Shown here: positions 36,701 to 48,945 of the stretch, one piece after another
How positions within the stretch are numbered: position 1 is the stretch's first letter
How the letters are laid out: each line of letters begins with the position of its first letter
From: Heterostelium album PN500
Taxonomy: Eukaryota; Evosea; Eumycetozoa; Acytosteliales; Acytosteliaceae
Length of the DNA stretch: 64,000 nucleotides
Direction: 5' to 3'
Assembly: GCF_000004825.1 (NCBI RefSeq)
Contig: NW_008805078.1
Location: 648,069-712,068, forward strand
The notes under the pieces: generated by a model
What the model was told of the DNA's origin: nothing
The model's input: only the letters and a program-made list of their open reading frames with translations
Database searches by the model: none
Position numbers and translations under genes: made by a program

Positions 36701-38207
36701 TCAAGATGCTTTGATAAATGATAATATTGCCAAGTTTATGAAAAGTCAGATCAATACAACACCCAACATGATTGATGACTATGGTGCCAGTAAGATTGCA
36801 CCATCTTCAACATCAACATCAACACCCATTTCAGTTAGAAACAAGTTTGATAATGATGAAATCGATGAGTTGGAGGATTTCGAGATGATACAGTCAGAGC
36901 TTGATCTAAAGCGAACGATGGAGATTGTAATGTTGGACGTGAATCTCAAATGTAAATTATTCGATAACCAAAGAAAAGATCATATCATTGTGGAGGTAGC
37001 GATATCTGAGCTTTTGCTTCAAAACTATGAAACCCAAAATGAATCGACCTACAGCAGCTCCATCAGATTAAACATTTCAGAGTTGTTCATTCGTGACTGT
37101 ATCAATCAATCTCCATACCAAAACCTTTTCGGTCCACTCTCTTTCTACAACAAAAAGAAAAACAACCAATATCTAATATCACTGGTGCTTTACTCGAGAA
37201 AGGATAGTTTCGAAAGAGATCACTACAACGTCAAGGTTTTCGTTGATCCACTCTTTATTCAAGCATTCCAATCATCGGTTGACTTTATATTGGATTTCTT
37301 TTTACATAGCAACAACCCCAACAGCAATAATAATAATAACAACAATGAAGAAGATAAACCAAACCCAAATAATAATAACATTGATAATAGTAACAAAGAA
37401 GATACAGTTATATTTGATGGAGTTGAGATTTTCCCACTTTCAGTAAGAATAGATTACAAACCAAAATCATTACATCACCCAGACAGTGAGGAAAACTTTT
37501 CCTCATTCACAAGTGGCGAATATGTTTGGATGTTCAGTATGATTCCTCTCAACGAAGCCATGTTTACTTTCCCAAAGGTCGAACTTGAGAATATCCCACA
37601 GTCAAAGTTGGTCGAGTGTATACTCGGAATCTATTATCCCAATATTTTAAATACCAATGTCTTCCAATACTTGACGGGTGTGGCTCCAGTGAAAATTCTA
37701 TTCAATGTTGGATCTGGAATTACTGCTCTTGTTCGCCAACCGATTAAAAGAGCAAGAGGTCCCGAGGGTGTTATCGTTGGAGTTGGAAAAGGAGTCGGAA
37801 TGGGTATCACAACTTTGACAGTCGAGCTTCTATCTGCATCTGCTTCTGTTGTAAAAGCAGGTTCATCATTACTCAAAGCCTTTACTAGCAGTTCTCAAGA
37901 GAAAAGCTTGACCAGACAACAACAACCCGATTCCATCTCACAAGGCGCACAAAGAGCTGTCAGTCAAGTGTTTGGTGGTTTTAGAAATGCAGCGATGGGT
38001 ATCTTGTACAAACCTATTGAAAACTATAAATCTGACGGTGCCAAGGGATTCCTCTCTGCATTGCTGTGGGGTGTTCCTCGAGTGGTTGTAGATCCAGTGG
38101 TTGGTGTCGCCGAAGGTTTCACCACATTTTCAACCAGTATCCGAAATTCCCTAGACTCTTCACGAATCATCAATGAAAGGAAGAAATATAAAAATGTGAA
38201 ACAATAA
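33740..38207 (+). CDS. atg2: Autophagy lipid-transfer protein ATG2
   Basis: Exons 33740-35522, 35596-35831, 35913-36248, 36315-36613, 36692-38207 (1389 aa), each junction in frame. The N terminus is chorein-like: FIRFLINNSIKQYLLN, MGSGIISMKDVVLDRKVLN, LPFKFEQVTIESIDFEIPLL. The middle has Asn/Ser inserts. The C-terminal region has the ATG2 signature: GVAPVKILFNVGSGITALVR, GVIVGVGKGVGMGITTL, ending with WGVPRVVVDPVVGVAEGFTT. ATG2 is a bridge-like protein that channels phospholipids from the ER to the growing phagophore with ATG9 and WIPI/Atg18. The length is near the short end of the family (about 1300-2300). Start chosen because the frame begins with a helix typical of the family; an upstream non-coding exon cannot be excluded, given the T-tract plus TAG at 33690-33709. 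Confidence 0.9.
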
Positions 38208-38551
38208 TATTTACTGAGAAAAGTGCTAAGTGGCTTTTTTGCTAAAACATTCGCACAAGTCGATTGTATGTATTTTATTAAAATAAAATAAATATCAAGT
38301 CTTTATTGTTTTATATATAATTAAGATAAAAAGTTAGCCATTTTACAAATAATATTCCTTTGTTTTCTGATTGTTAAGAACAATATTAATCAGTCTCAGA
38401 ATCAAGTAAATAACAACTCAAACTATAGATTCAATTTCTCTTTTGTTATATTGAAAAAAGAATCTTTTGTTCAACTAACTCACAATTAAATAGAGATTAA
38501 ATTCAAAAAATAAAATTTTTATTTATTACAGTTTCGGAAATCATAAATTAT
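38208..38551. other. Convergent intergenic region
   Basis: 344 bases between the stops of ATG2 (plus) and surface gene B (minus). AT-rich with polyadenylation-type AATAAA on both strands; nothing else seen. Confidence 0.6.
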
Positions 38552-41500
38552 TTACATTAAAATTAATAAAGCAAAAGCTGATAAAATGATTGATATAATG
38601 TTGGTTGAGAATATACTTGAGGCAGTACTGTGGTGTGTTGTGATTGACGATACAGTGAAAATAAACTCGTTGTTATTTCCTGTGGTTGTGGATGTGGTGG
38701 AGGTTGAAACGCCGGCACCGGTAGATTGTCCTGATGCGGTGTTTGTAGCTGTGGCTGTGGCTGTGGCGGTGGTGGTGGTCGATGGAATTGGATCGTTTGG
38801 AATTGGGTATGGAGTGGTCAATGACGAATAGATTTCGACTCCAGAGAGTGGAGTGTACATTCCATTGTATCCCCATTGAATCTTGTATGATTTCATTGAA
38901 CTTCCACTGTTATCGATAAGATACTCTGATGTTCTTTGATATTGTTGGTAGTTGGCAAATGTTCTTGTCAACGGTGTGACGAATTGATCGTTGATAGTCA
39001 CTGAAAATCTTGGAAGTGATGTTGATTGTGTATATTGAGGTTGAACGTTTGTTGGATTGGCATAGTAGAGGAACAATTGATAGTATCCAGGTTGGAGGTT
39101 GATTGTGATCGAGGATCCCTGACCAGTTGAATTTCCATAGTATGTTGTTAGCATATCTATAGTATCAGAGTCGGATACCACTATACTACCATTGGTGATG
39201 GTTGAAGGTTTGGTGTCGAATTTGGAGTAGGATCCACCTGAGATTTGACAAATATCTGAAACCCATTGGCATCTTGTCCATTGTTGTCCAAAAATGGGCA
39301 ATGGAGTTTTTCTGGTTGTAAAGTTGCCGTTCAAGTCGATACCCAAATAGAAATTGTAGTTGAATTGGACATTGTAGTTGGTAACAACACCGGCTTTGTG
39401 ACTCAATGAATATCTGTAAAAATATCCGTTGTAGTTCTTTATGGTTGGAGAGCTCGACATTTCAATCTTATGGAGACCTGGTGTGAAATTGGGGATGGTG
39501 ATTGGAACGGTAATTGAAATACAATTGCTGAAAGTTTGGTTGGTGATAACTGGAACTCCATCAACTGAAATATTTACCAAGTATGTGTTGTATTGATCGT
39601 AAATGACAGTGTAGGCAAAGCTTGCTTGGGTGATTGGAATGGATGGATCTGGTAATACTTTGAAAACAGAAACTGTATTATATCCAGAGGCATCACCATA
39701 TGAAAGTGGAGAGTTCTTATATACGACTTGTGGTGAATAATTTTGTATTTGGGCTGTGGTTGAGATGTTGGAAGTGAATAGGGAGTTTTCGACGTGAATA
39801 AGATCTCTGAAATAAGAGTTGGTAAGTTGGTTGAATGACATTGTCATATTAGAGTTGACAAATGTTAATCCACGATAACTTCCAACAAAAACATTATTTG
39901 AATCAACCAAAGACAATCCCATGAGTCTTGTAAAGAAACCAGTGATTAAACTTTGATCGAAAACCAATTCATAATTGAAAAAGGTATTCGCTTTTGTTTT
40001 AAAATTGAAGCTCTGACACTTATAAAATACGGATTTGGACAATCTCAGAGTGAGAGGTGGAGGGTTGTTTTGGTAGTTGTTGATGGCAGGCAAAGCAGTT
40101 CTATAGAATCTATTCTCTTCCATTCCTGACCAAAGGAATTTATTCCAGGTCATGTATACAGGCTGCGAGTTGTTTTGGAATTGGCCGGCATTTTTTCCAA
40201 TCAATGGTTCGATACTGATACCGGTCAGTTGAGCTCTATTTGGCAATGGATCAATAATAATTGGGGCACCTTGGAATGCACCTTGGAATGAATTGTTTGT
40301 TAAAGAGACATACGGTGAGACTGTATAGATTCCAGTATTTCCTGGTCGTACATCTGGATACACTCCGCTATAAAAAAATATTAGAATTTAAATTTTACGA
40401 ATATTCGGAAAGTAATAAGAGAATACATACAAACTCGATTGGTTAAGAACACCTTTGTATGGAGTAGTGAATGTATTGAATGAAACATCAAACTCTTCAG
40501 TACCGTAGAGGAATCCAATACCTGTTGACTCTGGTCTTCTCAATAAGAAAGCATTATTATTGATTGTTCCAAATGATCTCTTGGCTCCAATAAGAAATCT
40601 ATAAAATAAAAAATAAAAAATTATTAGAAAATGATTCAAGCTAGAGTACGGGTTGGAAGTGGAAACTTTACCTTGAACCAGTAAAACCATAATAAGCACT
40701 AGTAGATACTGGGGAGTCTTTGAATACATTGTTAATAATTGTAACGTAGTTGGTGACATGCAAAAGTGTGATTGGATAAAGATCTGGAATATTGTTACCA
40801 ATCTTAAGAGTTGTACCGTCCCAGGTTGTATCATCCAATACAGAGTTATTTGTTGTTCCGAGCTTATCAAACACTGCACCATTCAATAAAACTGTTGCAT
40901 TGCCAACGAAGACCAACTGTGCTTGTTGTGCGTTATAACCGTAGATATTGACATTACTGGAAGTTTCAAGACTATAAATGAAATTGACTCCTTGGACATT
41001 TGTTGGATCATAATCGACAGGACCTGAAAAAGCTGGGATACTAGCAACTGGACTAGGGAAATAGTACTCTTGACATTGAGGGGCATATTTAACATTATAT
41101 GAAATGTTGGCGACGGATAAGGAATTTAGATCTCCATTGCTGGGTAAGACCAATCCGACTTTGTCATTATTCAAGATTGGATTTGTCCAATTGAAAGTTG
41201 GATATGTCTTTGAAATACAATACTGTACACCATCGGTCTGGGAAGCGAATGAAGCGGGAATGTTGGCAGCACCTCTCGATGATACAATGCTGATGTTACA
41301 TCCAACGCAAAGGAAGGAAGCTACGTGGAAGGGATCGAACTCTCTATATTGGAAATATCCTGTATAGAATGGATAGCTGGGTGTGATAATGTGGTTTACA
41401 TTTGGTTGAGGATTGGAAATGAAGGTGGAGCCTGGATACAAAACAATCATTGCGGTTTGAAACTCTACATTAAGTGTTGGGTCAAGCTCAAAAACACCAC

Positions 41501-41977
41501 CATCTTGGACGATAATGGCCATAAATGTTTTCACAGGGTAGGGCGAGTTATTGAACTTGACTCTACCACCTCTCTCGATAATTAACAAATTTCTAGCGCA
41601 AAAATCTAAACTACCGGCGCACGAAGTATACGCGGGTCTAGTAGCGGTTGTGGGTTCCCACAAATTCCAAGTAATCGATTTGTTTAGTCGAAATATAAAC
41701 TTATAATGTGAGTATTGTTCCAAATTTGGGAAGTAGAAATAGTCTGGAGGTGTTACACCCGGGAAAAAATTAATTCTGTGGTGTGGTAATCCTGTGATAT
41801 TTACAATATCGGTAAGGTCAATGTTATATAAACTTGGTTGTGGTGGCACCTGTGAATAAACACATGACCCTAGAAAATAAATTAATAATAATCAATTAAT
41901 TATTGAACTTTACAAGGTTTATTTTTAAACTACTTACACCAACAAAATAAAATTACTATTGATACAAAATAATTCAT
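38552..41977 (-). CDS. GPI-type surface glycoprotein B with malectin-like C-terminal domain
   Basis: Exons 41938-41977, 40672-41869, 40431-40598, 38552-40367 (1073 aa). Same design as gene A at 16.3 kb: signal peptide (MNYFVSIVILFCW), beta-rich N-glycosylated ectodomain, malectin-like domain (FYLGIDLN; WTRCQWVSDICQISGG; YKIQWGYNGMYTPLSGVEIY), Ser/Thr-rich stalk (TTTATATATATNTASGQS) and a C-terminal hydrophobic run SIFSTNIISIILSAFALLIL for GPI attachment. Intron positions and phases (1, 2, 2) agree with gene A and the third exon is 168 bases in both. The extra ~45 residues are mostly the stalk. A segment of exon 4 is nearly identical in DNA to gene A. Likely surface recognition or adhesion; ligand unknown. 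Confidence 0.82.
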
Positions 41978-42917
41978 AGCTGACAAATTGAGAAGGGGTC
42001 AAGACAATTTATCAATCGGAATCTGAGTTTAATATTACAAGTCACAATTATCTCTATGAAAATAGAATTGTGTATGTGTGGGTGTGTTGTGAATAGTGGT
42101 GATATAAATAAATATAATGATACACAAATGTTAGTATATGTTGTTGAAGGACTAATGGGTGAATGAATTAAGATTCTACTGTACTGCTTGTATATAAAGA
42201 AAACTGTTTGGGTGAAAAAACATTCTGAGTTAAAAAAAAATTAAAAAATTGTGTTGGAATCAAATCTATGATTGAATTTGATCTTTTGGGTAAAAATTTT
42301 GCTGATTTTGATTTTGATGCATCTATATTAAGAGTTTTGCGGTTTATTTACAATTTATTTTTTTTTTGGTCATTTGGTTTTTTTTTTAGTGTTATTTTGT
42401 CCAAACCGTTTTGCTTCAAGACTGAAAGTCATTTTTGTAATGTGGATTTATGCAATATTGTATGCGTAATGGCAATGAATTTTTGATATTTTTTGATGAA
42501 ACTCATTAAATCGGATTTATACACCTTGTCGGGTGGTGAGTTCAGCTTCATCAAAACTTAGTTTTATCAAGTCAAGATATATATGATTGGTTTAAAAAAT
42601 TTATTGATTTACACAATTGCAGGTCTTTAGACAATGTACCAAACTTGAAACAAAAAAAAGAAAAAACCTGGAGATAAATCCCAAAAAATAAAATTCATAT
42701 TTGCGCATACTTTGCACCAAGAAATATCAATGTAACCCGTCTAAAGTTGTTTAATCACTCATCAATAATCATCATCATCATCATTTATTAATGAACAATC
42801 AAAGATTTATGAAAACTGTTAAAAGTTCTAATCAGGTAAATGATTGGGTAATTAATGATTGTGTGTTGTTCACACCAAACAAGTTGGATTGTGGTGAAAT
42901 AAATTTATTGATTTGAC

Positions 42918-42933
42918 TGATCATGCATGATCA
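42918..42933. repeat. Perfect 16-bp palindrome
   Basis: TGATCATGCATGATCA is self-complementary over all 16 bases, in a gap without genes. May be a dimer binding site; function unknown. Confidence 0.6.
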
Positions 42934-43495
42934 CTCCTAAATGTTAAAGTTTTTTTAAAACTTTTATTGATATTTTTAAAAGTTATATCTGGTCAGGTGT
43001 GATTTAAGGTCGGATGGCTTTGTTTTTTTTTTTAATATTTTATTGATGTTACTCAAAAATTCCCAAAAAAAAGGAGTAATGAAATTTCAAACATTTTACA
43101 AGAATTATTAATATTAATTGGTCATTGTTTGTGTGTGTGTGAACATATTAAATTGTTAACTTGATGGTAACAAATGAGAATTCTCAATTCACCACCCATT
43201 TATTATCCTACTTTAATCTGAGAACTGTTTATTGAGTCTCCAATGCATGTCTTGTTTGTGTGTGTGGGGGTGTTGCAACGATCCTATAGGTAAAGATTAG
43301 ATTACATAAAAACATTCCATCCTATAGTTTAAATGTACATGATGATACTTAATATTATCTTTCAGTTGCAAAGCTTCTTTGTTGTTTGGTATCCGTTTAG
43401 AGAATCAGTATTTCAAGTTGTAGTTGTTGAGATCACGATTGATTCACATCATCTCTAGTAGGTAACATGTCTTGATTTTTATTTACACGTTCTTC

Positions 43496-43576
43496 GAAGG
43501 TGTGTGTCCATGGACAAACTCCTTCAACCCCCCGGTTGTAATCATTTGAACTTTGCACACATGCACGGATTACAAC
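43496..43576. ncRNA. Candidate structured ncRNA or cis-element (two hairpins)
   Basis: Hairpin 1: GAAGG (43496-43500) pairs with CCTTC (43521-43525) around the perfect palindrome TGTCCATGGACA (43505-43516). Hairpin 2: GTTGTAATC (43535-43543) pairs with GATTACAAC (43568-43576), 24-base loop. The stretch is markedly richer in GC than its surroundings. Strand cannot be told. No known RNA family recognised. Confidence 0.3.
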
Positions 43577-44160
43577 AGATAAACTTAAACATACAGTTTC
43601 GAGGACAAAGACTTTACTCTATATGGTAGAACGGAAATCATATTAGCCCTGGAGAAAAAAGAAATATCAAAGTTTGTAACAAGTTTTTTATTTTTAATTC
43701 AAATTTTAAGTTGTTTAATTATTAAACCACACAAGTTTGATTTGATTGATTTTCCACTGGCTGATCAAAAGATTGATTTTTACCTTGTGGAGGCTCAATC
43801 AGAATGCATAAGTCATTTATGTCGGCAGTTGAAAAAAGAAAAAAAAAACCTAAAAAAAACGTTCCATTTGACTTCATTAATGATCAGACGGTTCGGTAGG
43901 TTCCCAAAAAAGAATTCATAAATAGTTGTTTTGCATATTCATTCATTCAGTCAGAATGATTTCTGATTCTGAATTGATTTGATTTGAGATTTTGAAACTT
44001 TAATTGTTTTGTTGTTGTAATACATAAATGTTTGTTGTTTTATTTGTTTTGATTAAGATTTTAGTTATTATTATTATTATTTCATTTGATGTTTTTTTTT
44101 TTTTTTTATTATCTATCTATTCTATTCTATTCTATCTATATATATATATTATTATTATTA

Positions 44161-47100
44161 TTATATTTTCAATTTTTTAGATGGATCTATTAATAATGGA
44201 TAGTTTGTTGATTCTATTGGTTGTCTCCAACCACTTTGCATTGCTTTCTGTAGCTGTGAAGGTAGAGGGTCTGGCGATAGTTCGTCGGGTTCGAAAGACT
44301 CTAGCAGTTTCTTAATTTGAATGAGGTTGAGTTTTTGGAAGATCGGTTTGATTGCCTCAATATCAACAAATACAGATTTATCGATGACAAACAAGTTCGA
44401 TGCCTCCAACGATGAGTCCAACTGCTCACTGACCGATTTGAAGTTGGTTTGAGAACACCATTCCTTTAATCTCGACACACCCATCTTTACCTTGAATCCA
44501 AGAGTTGCTCTGCATACACTTGCGTTCTGAAGGAAATAGTTGGTGATTTGTGCATTGATAAAATAGAATGTTTGACTATAATAACAATAATAGTTAGATT
44601 AATTAAGTAACAACAGACTACTCATTAAAAAGTAAGAAATACTAACGTTAAAAGTTGATTCGAGAGTTTATGACAAACTTTACCCTCGTCAAGGAAATAG
44701 AGTACAGAGTCTAAAATCAATAGTAAGTTATTGATTGAAATAGTATTGGCTTTACCGGTGGCATGTGGTTTGATGCTTGACTTTTGATCTAGAATAATAC
44801 TATCTGGGTTAAATATAGAGGCAATCAATACCTTATCTAATTTCTACAGTAATAAAAGATTATTGTTAGCAAAATAAAGATATTTCGGTAAAAGAATCGT
44901 AGAATCAACTTACAGTTTCAATGATTGAAATAAGCTTGCTATAAATATTGAGTACCAATGATTGAAGATCTCTAATAAACGATCCACCTGCCTCTGGTGA
45001 TGGAGGAACAAATGATGAAACATAAATTTCGATTCCCGAGAGTGTTGGATCTGCTGATTGTGGACTTAGTGCCTATTTAATGAGATGATAATTATTGATT
45101 AATACAAAAAGATATTTAAATGAATAGAGTTAAAAATATTTACATTTTGATGTAGTTTTTGAAGTAAATAAACAACAGTTGAGAACCAATAACAAATAAC
45201 TTTACAGTCACTTCCTGATCTCTGTTCAAATAAAAAGTATAAATTGATTGATAATTAGTAATAGAATTAAAAAAAGATATATTATACAATAGGTATAGAT
45301 ATATTTACCAAGAATGATTTCTCTAATGCAAATACAATCTTTGATAGCATCTTTTGATTCTGTGTCTTTGAAACACCACCGATGGAATCGATCATCTGCC
45401 AAATACTCGAACCACAATAGGGGATGTTGTTTCTATCGAAATCGAGCTCTGGCCAATAGACACAGTTCTCAATGTTCTTTAGATCTTCCAACTCCAATCT
45501 TGTCTCCTCGGACACACCGTTTCCAACGTGTGTTGGCTGTGGTGACTTTGAAAGTTGTTGTTTGGCTTGCTCTGACTCCTTAACGACCTCGGCATACTTC
45601 TTACCGAGTGATTCGATTTGCTCCTTCAATTCAATGTTGTTCTTTCTCTCTGAATCTCTCTCTTGCTTGAGTGCACTGACTTTCTCTTTGAGATTGTCAA
45701 TCTCACCAGAGTGATCGTTGGCAGCAGCAGCAGCAACCACTGGAACTGGTACCGGTACGGCTGTGGTTGCGGTGTCTTTGAGTTGTTGGTTTTCAGTCTC
45801 CAACTCCTCAATCTTAACAGTGGATTCGGCGATCTCATCTTCCTTTTGCTCGAGCTCTTCCTTCAAATCTCTGATCTTCTCTTTGTACTTATCGATCTTT
45901 GCCTTGAGTTCATCGACATCCTCCTCTTCGTCGCTGCTATCGTGTCTTCCTTTGTTGGCGTTGTTGCTCTCTTCGACCTGCTCCTCAAGTGAGGTGATTT
46001 GAGTGTTGGCTTTCTGAAGTTTGTCGCTAATGGAGTGCTTCTCGGCTGTCAAATCCTCTACTTCCTTCTGGAGTTGCTCTACCATCACCTGATAGTCGTT
46101 GAGGGTGGTTGTTTTATTGGCAGCATCATTCTTGTAGTCTGTCAGCTGCTCTTTGTAACCATCAACCTCTGATTTGTAGATCTCTGCTTCCTTCTGAAGG
46201 AACTCCACCTTCTTCTCCAGTTGATCGATCAATGCCTGTTGATCTTCCTTCTCGCCGTCACTCTCTTCCTCCTTGTGTGAATTGGCGGCAAGTTTGTTTC
46301 GCTCGATCTGCGCCTCCAAGTCGATCTCCAACTCGCTGACCTTGTCTTTGAGTGATTCGATCTCCTCAATAGCAGCAACCTTCTTGAGCTTACTCTTATC
46401 GATCTTTTCTTTCATACCACGAATCTCTGCTTGCAGCTCTGTTATCAATACTTGTAGAGCACCGGCATCTTGGCTGGTGGATTGCGATGTCTCTAGCTGT
46501 TGCTTCAAGTCTTCAATGGTTTTAAGGAAATGCTCCTTCTTCTCCTCGGTCTCCTGGTAGAGTTTAGTGTAGTTCTCACCCAAATCTTGAATCTTTGATT
46601 CATATTTGGCCTCGAGCTCCTTCAATCCTAGAGTCTCGCCACTGAGGTCACGAACTGACTTTTCTAGCTTCTCCACCTGTGAGTGAGAGTCTTGCTGTGA
46701 TTTCTCCAACTCCTCCTTGGTTCTCTTCAATTCCTCAACCATTGAATTGAACTCACTACGACTAGACTCCAAATCCTCCGATGCTTTGTCCATGCCACTC
46801 TTGAACTGCTGTGATTCACTCTTAGAAGTTTCAAGCTGTTCGCCAAGTGAAGCCGACTGCTGCTCTGCGTCTTTGAGCTTCTCCTCCAACTCTTTGATTT
46901 TCTCCTGGAGGTTCTCTGCTTCAGAGTTGTCGTTTGACTTTGATTGTAAATCGGCGACCTGAGTATTGAGAGACTGGATGTTAAGCTTCTGAGTTTCCAC
47001 TTCCTCGACCAACTTTGTCTTTTCATCGGTGAGAGCCTTTAGCTTTTCTTGCAAAGTGTTCAACTCTGCCTCTTGTTGATTTACATTGTGAACGGCTTCG

Positions 47101-48945
47101 GCATTTGCCTCCATCTCTCTTTGCATATGCTTCAACTGTTCCTCGAGATTCTTCTTCTCCACTTCCAATCTGCTTGTTGTTCCCTCGAATGAAGTGGTCT
47201 TCAAACGCTCGTCCTCCAACAACAAAAAGTTATTTCTACTCTCTGCCTGCACCTGTGCCAGTGCATCCTTGGCAACTCTGACCTCTTCGTTCATTCTCTC
47301 GACCTGCTGGAGTGCTTGGTTCAACTCGCTGGAGGCAGCCTTGTTATCGGCGGCACTTGCCAGCTGCGTTTCAGCCACTCTCAACTTCTCAACAAGCTGG
47401 TTACTCTCTGCCTGCAGCTTTTCATAACTTGAATTCGCGCTAATGATTTGATTCTGTAGAGTTGAGATATCGCCGATATTCTTTGCGTTGTTGTTTCTCT
47501 CGATTTGCAGTTGCTCTAGGACGTCACGCTTCTCCTTGTTTGATTTATCAAGATCGATCTTTAGTGCTTCGATTTGCGTTGTGTATTCACCGATGACATT
47601 GTTACCGATCGATTTCGAACGCTCCTTGATTGTCTCCATCTCGCTGAGCATCTGCTTTATCTCCTGGACACGATCGTCACGATCCTTTGTTAGACGGGTC
47701 ATCGTTCCATTCGACTTCTCGAGGTCGGCCTTCAACGTCTTTACCTTCTTCTTGTACTTTTTCAACTTGGAGTCGGCAGACTCTGCAGGTTTCGATCCAT
47801 CCTTGTCTACCTTTGAAGCGGCAGCAACAACACCGGTGGTTGCAACCGTCGAAGTAACAGTAGTTGAATCTCTTTTGTTTGACGACGACGTCGATTCCTT
47901 TCCACTATCGACGGAGGTCGACGACAGATTACTATCCTTTCTACTCAATTGTGAACTACTACTATTACTATGAGTATCGCTATGATTCTTCAATGATCCA
48001 GTTGATACTGCTGATACTAAAGTTGAATCGTCTTCAAAACTAACTTCTTCTTCTCCCTGTTTTTCAATAATTAAGATAGTTAGTAACCATTATATCTAAA
48101 TCTTAATCAATCTACATACATCAGAATCATGTTCAGAAGTTGGATTTAAATCGGTTTCATCTGGTTCACTCATGTCAGTCTCTGTCTTTAGGAAATACTC
48201 TTGTCCATCCAATTGAACCGATTGTTTACCAAGTCCTGTCAAGATCTCCTTTTGCATAGGATCATCCGCTTTAACTATTGATTTTCCATTTAATTTCAAC
48301 CATGTCGATTGGAATGATAACTAAGTAGTTAAATAAAATAATAATAATAATAATAATAAAGTAAAATTAATATTTAAATCAAACGATAGAAATACAATCA
48401 CACTTACAACAAGATTAGCAGTAGCTTTAGATTTATCGTTGATTGGGAATGTTCTTGATCTCTCTGTTTTACTCTCGGCATATTGTGATAGATCAACTTC
48501 GATCGTTCCAACTGTAGATTGACTCTTTTTACCTTTATCTTTTTCTTTTTCCTTTTTTGTTTATAAAATGAAATATAAATAATATTATTGTTAAAAAATG
48601 TTATTTTGTCTATATATATATATATATATTTGTATGTAATATTTATATATTTACTTCAGTAATTGTAAATTTAATCTTTTTTGGTTGATAACCTTTCTTG
48701 TCTTTTACTAAAGAGGCATCCAAATTGAAGAGATGTTCGATGTTGGCCAAACCATCCTTTGGAGTGACTCGCTTAGTTTCACCTTGATTCTCAGGCTTCT
48801 TTCCACGTTTCCATGATACAAACAACGGTGAATTCGATGATTTTGGTAAGCCTTCAATACGATTAACCTTTATTTGATATTGAATCTTCACCGTATCCTT
48901 TGAAGATGATTTCGATTTGAAAAGAGATGAAGATCCCTTTTGCAT
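44161..48945 (-). CDS. NT-C2 - coiled coil - DIL (dilute) domain protein
   Basis: Eight exons: 48655-48945, 48408-48551, 48120-48320, 45309-48056, 45144-45221, 44914-45072, 44647-44843, 44161-44575 (1410 aa). Residues ~17-170 form an N-terminal NT-C2 domain (VKIQYQIKVNRIEGLPKSSN; VGTIEVDLSQYAESK; AEATANLV-like end SKATANLV), a membrane-binding module of EEIG1/EHBP1 proteins. After a Ser/Asp linker there is ~800 residues of almost continuous Glu/Lys/Leu/Gln coiled coil. The C terminus is a DIL domain (WQMIDSIGG; LQSLVLNIYSKLISIIE; FYFINAQITNYFLQNASVCR; GVSRLKEWC), the cargo-binding globe of class V myosins. No motor head or IQ motifs. Probably a membrane-to-actin or vesicle tether. The long antisense frames inside the coiled-coil exon are composition shadows. 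Confidence 0.86.

Larger units (their letters stand above)
41978..44160. other. 2.2-kb gene-free gap with palindromes and a structured GC-richer island
   Basis: Region upstream of surface gene B and downstream of the DIL gene. Frames here (for example 42268-42486) are Phe-rich noise. Notable items: a GT-rich box TGTGTGGGTGTGTTGTG near 42075-42091, a 16-bp palindrome (42918-42933), a second G/T box near 43256-43275, and a pair of adjacent hairpins at 43496-43576. No tRNA fold or conserved snRNA sequence was recognised. Confidence 0.5.

Noticed and set aside
42268-42486. 72-codon frame rich in Phe
   Set aside because: Composed of T-rich spacer codons with no splice partners or homology.
47488-47973. 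Ser/Phe/Leu-rich plus-strand frame
   Set aside because: Complement of the coiled-coil exon of the DIL gene; composition explains it.
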